DNA from: a virus
Virus record (IMG/VR): IMGVR_UViG_3300023272_000006
Location: 1-40,630 of that record
Strand: one strand, 5' to 3'
Length of the DNA: 40,630 nucleotides
Below, piece after piece: positions 1 to 5,357 of the stretch (positions are counted from its first letter, which is position 1; each line of letters begins with the position of its first letter). The notes under the pieces are model-generated. The model did no database searches and had not been told where the DNA came from. It saw nothing but the letters and a program-made list of their open reading frames with translations. Both the position numbers and the translations under genes were made by a program.

Positions 1-284
1 TTTGTGTTGGCACACGAGGTCTTCGTACCAGGAACCATCTGGAAAGGGTAAATCACTACTCCAACCTCCTCAGTCGTAGGGGGTAGGGGGTGACCCATCT
101 TTGAAGTGAGGTACGTAGTACCGAACGGAAAAGATCCTTGACTGTTTACTAGTTAAGAGGCCCCAAAGGCCTCTACTGACTGGTTTAGAGTATTCGGTCC
201 TACGGACCTCACCCCCTCAGTGGTCTTCGACTCCTTCGGGGGCTGTATCGGAAGGCCCTACGGCCTTCCTCTAGAGGGATGTCG
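1..284. other. Hairpin-rich leader with no confident gene
   Basis: I see no confident gene here. Perfect inverted repeats lie at 110-122 (5-bp stem, loop GTA), 156-174 (AGAGGCC / GGCCTCT, loop CCAAA), 196-208 (GGTCC / GGACC, loop TAC), 250-269 (GGAAGGCC / GGCCTTCC, loop CTAC) and 268-277 (palindrome CCTCTAGAGG). None is followed by a clear T-run, so none is a textbook rho-independent terminator. The first 51 bases are open in frame 1 and end in TAA, so they could be the tail of an upstream gene, but that is too short to support. The hairpin series continues into the next gene. Confidence 0.6.
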
Positions 285-605
285 ATGAAAATGAACAACA
301 GTCGATGGAACTCAAGCAATCGCCGGAAGCGATTGCCTAAGAACTGGAACAGTCTACGAAGGACTGTTCTGAGACGAGATCCGGAGTGCAAACTCCGGTA
401 TGAGGGATGTCAAAGCAGATCCACTGAGGTGGATCACATCAATGCCGGTGACGATCACCGGCTCACTAACCTTCAAGGTGTCTGTTCACCTTGTCATAGG
501 AACAAGTCCTCGGCTGAAGGCCGAAGGGCTAATCAGGAACGTCGGAGCTTGAGGCTTCGGCCTCAAGAGAAACATCCCGGATTCAGGAAATCCGGTAATA
601 ACTAG
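285..605 (+). CDS. HNH endonuclease near the terminase genes
   Basis: A basic protein of about 106 residues with a compact HNH (beta-beta-alpha metal) fold. The pattern is Cys in PECKLRYEGC, then the EVDHI motif holding the catalytic His, then a CSPCH knuckle and an asparagine in NLQGVC. Small HNH proteins beside the terminase genes are common in actinophages, and in HK97-like systems they assist terminase in cos cleavage; that role is inferred here. ATG codons at 279, 285 and 291 share the frame. GAGGG at 274-278 sits 6 bases before 285 but abuts 279, so I chose 285. The C-terminus is Arg/Lys rich. The coding sequence contains a remarkable run of perfect hairpins (separate entry), which may bias its amino acids. 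Confidence 0.85.
   Translation: MKMNNSRWNSSNRRKRLPKNWNSLRRTVLRRDPECKLRYEGCQSRSTEVDHINAGDDHRLTNLQGVCSPCHRNKSSAEGRRANQERRSLRLRPQEKHPGFRKSGNN
316..595 (+). repeat. Array of eight perfect stem-loops inside the HNH gene
   Basis: Eight perfect stems of 7-8 bp with 3-7 nt loops occur in 280 bases: 316-336 (GCAATCGC, loop CGGAA), 347-369 (GAACAGTC, loop TACGAAG), 381-398 (CCGGAGT, loop GCAA), 418-435 (GATCCAC, loop TGAG), 444-462 (GCCGGTGA, loop CGA), 474-493 (CAAGGTG, loop TCTGTT), 548-567 (CTTGAGGC, loop TTCG) and 577-595 (CCGGATT, loop CAGGA). A 5-bp stem lies at 510-524. The 548-567 element is a C(UUCG)G tetraloop and 381-398 has a GNRA loop, which points to RNA-level folding. The stem sequences all differ, so this is not a copied repeat. 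Weaker stems continue at 642-657, 680-694 and 739-759 in the next gene. The function is unknown. Confidence 0.85.
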
Positions 606-624
606 ACTTCCCAGGAGGTTGTCA

Positions 625-1035
625 ATGCCCCCAATGAGGAAGCGCTCTGAGGAGCGCATTAGGCGAAATATTGAACCCCCAACCGAAAAGGTTGTGGCAT
701 TCGGGGCAGTGATTCAGCCTGACCTAGATTTCGAGAACCCTCACCCGACAGTGGTGAGGTTGTGGGATGCAGTAGGTGACTCTGCATTTACCAAGTACTA
801 CGAGCCTTCGGACTGGGAGATGGTCCGTGTGATGCTTCACTTCCTGGATCACCAGTTGAAGGCTGAGAAGAAGAATGCCAACATGATCTCGGCTATCCAG
901 TCGATGATGAACGATCTTCTGTTCAGTGAGGGCTCCCGTCGTAAGGTGCGCCTCGAAGTTGAGCGTGAGGCCATCAAGCAGGGTCAGATCATCAACATTG
1001 CTCAGTTGCTGGACGAACGAGCACGGGGAGCATAA
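625..1035 (+). CDS. Terminase small subunit
   Basis: A protein of 136 residues. It matches the small terminase type seen in L5-like and other actinophages: an Arg-rich N-terminus, the central phrase YYEPSDWEMVRV, and a helical C-terminal half with a basic segment (EGSRRKVRLEVER). Small terminases bind the packaging site and stimulate the large subunit. The frame also has TTG at 619, but AGGAGG at 613-618 lies 6 bases before ATG 625, which fixes the start. It sits between the HNH gene and the lysis genes, more than 4 kb from the large terminase; this split is seen in related phages. The early part of the gene still carries perfect stem-loops. Family assignment rests on sequence pattern and position. 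Confidence 0.75.
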   Translation: MPPMRKRSEERIRRNIEPPTEKVVAFGAVIQPDLDFENPHPTVVRLWDAVGDSAFTKYYEPSDWEMVRVMLHFLDHQLKAEKKNANMISAIQSMMNDLLFSEGSRRKVRLEVEREAIKQGQIINIAQLLDERARGA

Positions 1036-1569
1036 ATGAATATCATTGGACCGCCATCGGCGAGTCTGGAAGTTGTTCAGAGAAAGCTGCGTGAGCAGAA
1101 CCGATCCGTCCTGTTTGTCAACGAGATGGTTCCTGCTCTGTACAAGGAAGGTCTGCGCTACGGCGTAGATCCTGTTCTGATGATCGCACAGTCTGGCAAA
1201 GAGACCGGTTGGGGTACTTTCCCCGGCAAGGTCAAGCCCTGGTTCAACAACCCGGCTGGTATCAAGGTTCATCCGACCGAACAGGCTTTGCTTGCTGAAG
1301 TAGCCAAGGAACCCACCAAGGGTGAGTCCAGCCTGGATCACGAGCGGTTTGCCTCATGGACCATGGGTGCCCGTGCTCAGGCACAGCACCTCCGGCGATA
1401 TGCAGGTATGCCAGTCCCCGACGACGAGGTTGTTTACCCGCGTCACTGGGTGGTTCAGCTGTACCGCCTGAAGACCGTGTTCGATTTGAGTGGTCGCTGG
1501 GCTCCAAGCCCTACATACGGCTCTGAGATCGCCGACATCGCACGAACGTTGATCGAGGTGGGTCTGTAG
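1036..1569 (+). CDS. Endolysin, glucosaminidase-type glycoside hydrolase
   Basis: A protein of 177 residues resembling the glucosaminidase / lysozyme-like fold (PF01832 type), which cuts glycosidic bonds of peptidoglycan. The segment MIAQSGKETGWG (about residues 49-60) holds the likely catalytic Glu56 in the usual context for this family, followed by NNPAGIK and FASW. There is no signal peptide, so it needs a holin to reach the wall. GGGGAG lies 6 bases before the ATG. It directly precedes an amidase gene, so the lytic activities that many phages fuse into one lysin are carried here by two proteins. The exact bond cleaved cannot be read from sequence. Confidence 0.8.
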   Translation: MNIIGPPSASLEVVQRKLREQNRSVLFVNEMVPALYKEGLRYGVDPVLMIAQSGKETGWGTFPGKVKPWFNNPAGIKVHPTEQALLAEVAKEPTKGESSLDHERFASWTMGARAQAQHLRRYAGMPVPDDEVVYPRHWVVQLYRLKTVFDLSGRWAPSPTYGSEIADIARTLIEVGL

Positions 1570-1571
1570 CC

Positions 1572-2486
1572 ATGGGTGATGTTCGTAAGCTTGTAGACGC
1601 CCTCAGGGCGGCTGGCGTGACTGTTCACGAATGGTCAGGCTGGGAAGGCCGTGGCAACGAGGGCAAGCCACAGATTTCCATTCGAGGTGCAATCCTGCAC
1701 CACACCGGAACCGCGTATGGTTCAGCCTTTGCTGGGCTGGTGAGTTCTACCCGTCCGGACCTCTATGGAGGTCTGCTGTGTAACTTCGCGGGTAACTCAG
1801 ACGGCAGTCTGACTGTCACTGGGTCCGGGCTTGCCTGGCATGCTGGTGGTGGCTTTGGTCCTAACCAGGGTCCACTGGCTCCCTACGCTAGTAACCGGAA
1901 CTACTACACGGTTGGTCTTGAGATTGTTTATCCGGGTAACTCCCCGATGACTGATGCTCAGTACCAGACGGCACTGTTGTTCTCCAAGGTCGTTGCAGAC
2001 ACCTTCTGTGGTGGTGATCTTGAATATGTTCGTGGACATTTTGAGGTCAACGGCAAGGGCTACAATGGTAAGTGGGACCCAGGTTGGAAGCCTGGCACCG
2101 CTATTGACATGAATTTGTTTAGGTCACAGGCTCGATCTGTGGTCACAAACCCAATCGAGGAAGTGGAACCTATGTTTGCAGTCGTTAATCTCCCAGCAAC
2201 GCCTGAGGGCGTTGTGTATGAGCAGGTAATCGGCCTTCCGGACGCCAACGGCGCTTCGGGTATCTCAGGTCGGTGGGTTCACCTGCACAATGGTAACTCG
2301 GAAGCCAAGGTGGCTGTTGCTCACTGGCGGCTGAATGATGGTTCGCTGGCACACATGCTGCCTGATGCGTCCACCATCCCGGCTCTGGGTCGTACCGTAG
2401 GTATTCAGGCACCGGTTAATGCTCACTCTCTCATCGTGGATTACACGGCCACGCTGGGTCTGTCGGTGGTAATCGAGGCCAAGTAA
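1572..2486 (+). CDS. Endolysin, N-acetylmuramoyl-L-alanine amidase
   Basis: A protein of 304 residues with an N-terminal amidase_2 / PGRP-type zinc amidase domain (about residues 35-190). Zinc and catalytic candidates are His43/His44 in ILHHTG, His90 in AWHAGG, His156 in RGHFEVN and Asp169 in KWDPG. The enzyme would cut between muramic acid and the L-Ala of the stem peptide. The C-terminal 100 residues are beta-rich with no recognised motif and probably bind the cell wall. Its stop overlaps the methyltransferase start (TAATG). No lysin B-type esterase follows, which bears on the host envelope. Confidence 0.85.
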   Translation: MGDVRKLVDALRAAGVTVHEWSGWEGRGNEGKPQISIRGAILHHTGTAYGSAFAGLVSSTRPDLYGGLLCNFAGNSDGSLTVTGSGLAWHAGGGFGPNQGPLAPYASNRNYYTVGLEIVYPGNSPMTDAQYQTALLFSKVVADTFCGGDLEYVRGHFEVNGKGYNGKWDPGWKPGTAIDMNLFRSQARSVVTNPIEEVEPMFAVVNLPATPEGVVYEQVIGLPDANGASGISGRWVHLHNGNSEAKVAVAHWRLNDGSLAHMLPDASTIPALGRTVGIQAPVNAHSLIVDYTATLGLSVVIEAK

Positions 2487-3082
2487 TGGAAGCACGACTT
2501 TTTGATCCAGAGAATCCGCCCGAGTGGCTCGATCCTGAGTGGTGGGTTGACCAGCCCCATGTGAACCACTTGAGTAACTGGGTCCATGAGTCGCGGCTAA
2601 ACTCCGCTGCGCAAGCGGCGGTGAAGTGTGCCGATCTCGTCGGCACTCATGTAATCTGTGATGTCGGATCCTGTGATGGTGGGCTTCTGGACCTCCTCCC
2701 GGAACCCTACCGTTCCTCCTCCTTCGGATACGACGTCATTGATAGTTCAATCGAATACGCAAACGATGTTCGTGGTGTCAACGTAACCTGGGCTAATGTC
2801 GTAGAGTCCAAGCGCACGCCACTTGCAGAGGTCATCGTATGCACTGAGATGCTGGAACACCTCAAAGATCCTCATCAGTTCCTGAAAGATCTCAAGAGTC
2901 GCGGAGTAGTTTACGGGGTCTTCTCCTCCCCCAAGAACGAAACTGCTGACCACCACGAGTGGAATCATGCGTGGGCATGGGATATGGATGGTTACTTGAA
3001 GATGTTTGTCGACGCAGGTTGGCACGTAATCGCGCATACCGAAGTCGATTGGTCCCAGCAGATCATCGCCAAGAACGTGTAG
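2486..3082 (+). CDS. Class I SAM-dependent methyltransferase
   Basis: A protein of 198 residues with a Rossmann methyltransferase core: motif I ICDVGSCDGG (residues 57-66), an acidic residue after strand 2 (FGYDV, Asp83), and CTEMLEHLKDP (119-129), typical of UbiE/Methyltransf_11-like enzymes. There is no DPPY or PC motif, so it is probably not an ordinary DNA base methylase. In actinophages such enzymes often accompany glycosyltransferases; methylation of virion-linked sugars is one possibility, but the substrate is unknown. It is translationally coupled to the amidase (TAATG) and is the last protein gene before the tRNA cluster. Confidence 0.7.
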   Translation: MEARLFDPENPPEWLDPEWWVDQPHVNHLSNWVHESRLNSAAQAAVKCADLVGTHVICDVGSCDGGLLDLLPEPYRSSSFGYDVIDSSIEYANDVRGVNVTWANVVESKRTPLAEVIVCTEMLEHLKDPHQFLKDLKSRGVVYGVFSSPKNETADHHEWNHAWAWDMDGYLKMFVDAGWHVIAHTEVDWSQQIIAKNV

Positions 3083-3135
3083 GAATTCGCTACCTACACA
3101 CGGTGAGAAGGTACACCGCAAAACAGCCTTCACCT

Positions 3136-3208
3136 GCGGACGAAGCCAGACGGATAAGGCACGGGGCTCATAATCCCGTATTCGCGTGTTCGATTCACGC
3201 CGTCCCCA
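3136..3208 (+). tRNA. tRNA-Met (CAT)
   Basis: Full cloverleaf: acceptor 3136-3142 with 3201-3207, D stem GCC/GGC, anticodon stem CGGGG/TCCCG, loop CTCATAA with anticodon CAT at 3169-3171, and T arm GCGTG/CACGC with loop TTCGATT. The second acceptor pair is a C-C mismatch. G1:C72 is paired, so this is not a standard initiator. It could be elongator Met or a lysidine-modified Ile tRNA. CCA is not encoded. Confidence 0.85.
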
Positions 3209-3210
3209 CT

Positions 3211-3283
3211 TTGTGAGTAGCTTAACGGTAAGAGCGCTGGGATGTGGCCCCGGTGTGTGCGGGTTCGACTCCCGTCTCACAAG
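3211..3283 (+). tRNA. tRNA-His (GTG)
   Basis: Acceptor TTGTGAG (3211-3217) pairs with CTCACAA (3276-3282). D arm GCTT/GAGC, anticodon stem CTGGG/CCCGG with loop ATGTGGC and anticodon GTG at 3244-3246, T arm GCGGG/CCCGT with loop TTCGACT. The usual His identity pair G-1:C73 is absent: the bases are T (3210) and G (3283). Confidence 0.85.
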
Positions 3284-3383
3284 CGAGTTGTCAGTGCATA
3301 CGTTAAACTGTCCGGAAGTGGCCAACCCGATAGACATACGCAGAAACGCGCAATCTGCTATAGGTGTCAGCGGCTAACGCAAA

Positions 3384-3454
3384 TGCCCATTCGTTCAATG
3401 GCAGGACGCCTGGCTCTGATCCAGGTAATCTAGGTTCGAGTCCTGGGTGGGTAG
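3384..3454 (+). tRNA. tRNA-Gln (CTG)
   Basis: Acceptor TGCCCAT (3384-3390) pairs with GTGGGTA (3447-3453). Anticodon stem CCTGG/CCAGG with loop CTCTGAT gives anticodon CTG at 3416-3418. The T loop is TTCGAGT. The weak T1:A72 first pair fits Gln tRNAs. Mycobacteriophage L5 carries tRNAs for Asn, Trp and Gln, all of which occur here too. Confidence 0.9.
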
Positions 3455-3457
3455 CTT

Positions 3458-3492
3458 GTTCAATTTAGAGGTGTGTTCACTCTGATTGAACA
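3458..3492 (+). repeat. Stem-loop in a tRNA spacer
   Basis: TGTTCAAT at 3458-3465 pairs with ATTGAACA at the right arm, and an inner AGAG/CTCT pairing extends the hairpin. It lies between tRNA-Gln and tRNA-Asn. It could be a processing signal for the tRNA transcript; no function is shown. Confidence 0.6.
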
Positions 3493-3510
3493 TATGGTGA
3501 GTTTGAACAT

Positions 3511-3581
3511 TCTCGTATAGCTCAAGGGCAGAGCAGCCGACTGTTAATCGGCGTATCTTGGTTCGAATCCAGGTATGAGAG
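3511..3581 (+). tRNA. tRNA-Asn (GTT)
   Basis: Acceptor TCTCGTA (3511-3517) pairs with TATGAGA (3574-3580). D arm GCTC/GAGC, anticodon stem GCCGA/TCGGC with loop CTGTTAA and anticodon GTT at 3543-3545, T loop TTCGAAT, discriminator G. CCA is not encoded. Confidence 0.92.
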
Positions 3582-3583
3582 CG

Positions 3584-3620
3584 GGAACCTTAAACCGGGC
3601 CTAGTGCACTAGGTGGTTCC
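3584..3620 (+). repeat. Nested inverted repeat between tRNA-Asn and tRNA-Trp
   Basis: An outer pair GGAACC (3584-3589) / GGTTCC (3615-3620) encloses a perfect 14-bp palindrome, CCTAGTGCACTAGG (3600-3613). The structure fills nearly the whole spacer. A role in tRNA processing is a guess. Confidence 0.65.
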
Positions 3621-3623
3621 AAA

Positions 3624-3695
3624 GGGGAGTTAGTTTAGTTGGCAAAATGGCGGTCTCCAAAACCGCAGTCTCAGGTTCGAAGCCTGGACGCCCCG
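3624..3695 (+). tRNA. tRNA-Trp (CCA)
   Basis: Acceptor GGGGAGT (3624-3630) pairs with ACGCCCC (3688-3694) apart from one A-G mismatch. Anticodon stem GCGGT/ACCGC with loop CTCCAAA gives anticodon CCA at 3657-3659. T loop TTCGAAG, discriminator G. Confidence 0.9.
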
Positions 3696-3891
3696 CATGT
3701 TTTCATTTGTGATTTCTTGTAGTGTATGCGGAGGTACTCATGAGTACCCCGAGTGTTTGATTCCGCCCGAGAAGTAACGCACAGAAGGGATTGTCTGTTG
3801 TCCTACCACGACTAGTGGGGCTACAGGAGGCAAGCCCCTCAAACTTTCGGTTATGCCGAACGTAAAGGAACCTGTTTCTCAGGTTCCGTAT
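3696..3891 (+). other. Long tRNA spacer with palindromes
   Basis: No gene or further tRNA could be supported in these 196 bases. It contains a perfect 16-bp palindrome GGTACTCATGAGTACC (3733-3748), a GGGGCT/AGCCCC pair around 3817-3838, a TTCGG/CCGAA hairpin near 3846-3860, and an 8-bp perfect hairpin GGAACCTG/CAGGTTCC with loop TTTCT (3867-3887) just before tRNA-Pro. The spacing suggests a remnant of lost tRNAs or structured processing signals. Confidence 0.5.
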
Positions 3892-3964
3892 CTGGTTATA
3901 GCTCAATTGGTAGAGTACCGCATTTGGGGTGCGGGAGTTGCAGGTTCGAGTCCTGCTAATCAGA
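3892..3964 (+). tRNA. tRNA-Pro (TGG)
   Basis: Acceptor CTGGTTA (3892-3898) pairs with TAATCAG (3957-3963). D arm GCTC/GAGT, anticodon stem CCGCA/TGCGG with loop TTTGGGG and anticodon TGG, T arm GCAGG/CCTGC with loop TTCGAGT, discriminator A. CCA is not encoded. Confidence 0.92.
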
Positions 3965-4000
3965 CGAAGGCGAGGGCAGTGCACAAGTCCTCGTCGGCCC

Positions 4001-4072
4001 GCCCTTTTAGCTCAGTGGGAGAGCACCGCCTTTACACGGCGTAGGCCGGGGGTTCGAATCCCTCAGAGGGTA
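4001..4072 (+). tRNA. tRNA-Val (TAC)
   Basis: Acceptor GCCCTTT (4001-4007) pairs with AGAGGGT (4065-4071), including two G-T pairs. D arm GCTC/GAGC, anticodon loop TTTACAC with anticodon TAC, T loop TTCGAAT, discriminator A. The outermost anticodon-stem pair is mismatched. The 3' acceptor strand contains GAGGG, which may also serve as the ribosome site for the small gene that follows. Confidence 0.88.
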
Positions 4073-4073
4073 C

Positions 4074-4196
4074 ATGAAGTGTTCATGCACTTGTGGGTGC
4101 TGGAGTAGCAACCCCGATATTGGTAATGGTGAATGGTGTAAGGCGTGTGAGAACGGACGCCATAAAGAGGATCGGATTACCGATCGAGATGACTAG
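4074..4196 (+). CDS. Cys-rich zinc-ribbon-like microprotein (40 residues)
   Basis: ATG at 4074 begins two bases after tRNA-Val and runs to TAG at 4194-4196. The protein starts MKCSCTCGCW, followed by a CKAC knuckle near residue 22 and a GRH tail: six cysteines arranged C-x-C-x-C-x-C then C-x2-C. This resembles small actinophage zinc-finger proteins of unknown role. The only ribosome site is GAGGG (4066-4070) inside the tRNA. The segment also holds short hairpins (GATCGG/CCGATC near its end). It is likely a real gene, though its size leaves doubt. Confidence 0.6.
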   Translation: MKCSCTCGCWSSNPDIGNGEWCKACENGRHKEDRITDRDD

Positions 4197-4205
4197 GAGT
4201 CAAAT

Positions 4206-5342
4206 ATGGCGCTTCCTGCTTCTGTACCAGTCGGTACAGTAACCGGCCGATACTACGAGCCCGACGGCGACAATGCCACTGGCACCGCCTACTTCCTGCT
4301 TTTGTCTGAGATTGAGGTCCCAGACGATCCAGACGGAGTGGTTATCCCACTGATGACCAAGGTGAACATCACTGCGGGCGTCTTGAACACCACTCTTCCG
4401 GCTGGTTTTTATAGCACGCGTGTGCGTTTGGGTGATTGGTACGAACGTGCACTGGTGATCGAGGTTGAGGACGGCGTTGCACTCAACTTGCCAGACGCAA
4501 TTGGTGTTGTTCCACCCGAAGAGCTGCTGACGGCAGTTCGTTCAGTCAATGGATATCTTCCTGACGCTTCGGGCAACATCACACTTCCTGGCGGAGGTGG
4601 CGGAGCAGTTGATTCCGTATTCGGTCGTATCGGTGTGGTTGTAGCCCAGTCTGGCGACTACACCAAGTCCCAGGTTGGTCTTGGGAACGTAGACAACACC
4701 TCCGATGCTGCCAAGCCAGTTTCTACGGCTACTCAGACTGCTCTGAATGGTAAGGAGACGGTTGGTGCCGCTTCAGCGGCTGTTGCAACTCACGTTGCAT
4801 TGCCAGATCCCCACACTCAGTATGCTCTTGAGTCTTCTTTGGCCACTGTTGCCACCTCAGGTGATTACAACGACCTGAGTAACAAGCCAGTAGCACCCAA
4901 GCCGGTAAAGGCATTTGCCACCACTGGTAAGCTCCAGCTCCAGTTTGGCCCTGGCGACACGTCAGGGACCTGGACTCTTGCCCCTGCTGAATGGCGGGTA
5001 ACAGTCCCAGCCGCAGTCGGAGACATTCTGTGCCTGGACCCATCCATCATCGCACTTGTTGGTGCTGATGCCGAAATGGATGTGTGTTCACTCAACGGCA
5101 CCACTCGACTGCGTTACTACTCTTCGGGTACTTCTACCCAAGCTCCTAATGGTCACGGTGGCCTGTACATGGGTCAGCAGTTCTCCCACCAGGTTAATCC
5201 TGTCAAGTGGGTTGTTACAGCCGATGACATCGTCAGCGGAAACGTAACTCTGTGCTACATGTTCAGGTCCGGCTCTGGTATCACCTGGGGTTCGGCCGCT
5301 TATCCAAATGAGATCACTCTTATCAACGAGGGTTCTCCATAA
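4206..5342 (+). CDS. Minor tail / tail-fibre-like protein upstream of terminase
   Basis: A protein of 378 residues. The N-terminal 100 residues form a beta-rich domain, followed by a Gly-rich linker (GGGGGAVDSVFGRIG, around residue 130) that leads into a tail-fibre signature, QVGLGNVDNTSD followed by KPVSTATQTALNGK, found in many phage fibres. A further linker (HVALPDPHTQYAL) precedes a C-terminal beta domain of about 140 residues, a likely receptor-binding region. L5-like phages also have a virion protein encoded before the terminase in the left arm. TAGGAG lies just before the ATG. Host-surface binding is inferred. Confidence 0.75.
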   Translation: MALPASVPVGTVTGRYYEPDGDNATGTAYFLLLSEIEVPDDPDGVVIPLMTKVNITAGVLNTTLPAGFYSTRVRLGDWYERALVIEVEDGVALNLPDAIGVVPPEELLTAVRSVNGYLPDASGNITLPGGGGGAVDSVFGRIGVVVAQSGDYTKSQVGLGNVDNTSDAAKPVSTATQTALNGKETVGAASAAVATHVALPDPHTQYALESSLATVATSGDYNDLSNKPVAPKPVKAFATTGKLQLQFGPGDTSGTWTLAPAEWRVTVPAAVGDILCLDPSIIALVGADAEMDVCSLNGTTRLRYYSSGTSTQAPNGHGGLYMGQQFSHQVNPVKWVVTADDIVSGNVTLCYMFRSGSGITWGSAAYPNEITLINEGSP

Positions 5343-5357
5343 ACAAGGGATCACTAT

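Noticed and set aside
1-51. Open frame ending in TAA, possible tail of an upstream gene
   Set aside because: Only 16 codons are inside the window and no motif is visible; any random sequence could give this.
156-174. Terminator-like hairpin AGAGGCC/GGCCTCT
   Set aside because: Not followed by a T-run; better seen as part of the hairpin series.
724-1341. 205-residue frame on the minus strand
   Set aside because: Lies antisense to small terminase and glucosaminidase genes with clear motifs; no ribosome site or domain of its own.
3721-3790. Possible extra tRNA around the GGTACTCATGAGTACC palindrome
   Set aside because: No T loop with TTCGA/TTCAA and no acceptor pairing could be assembled.
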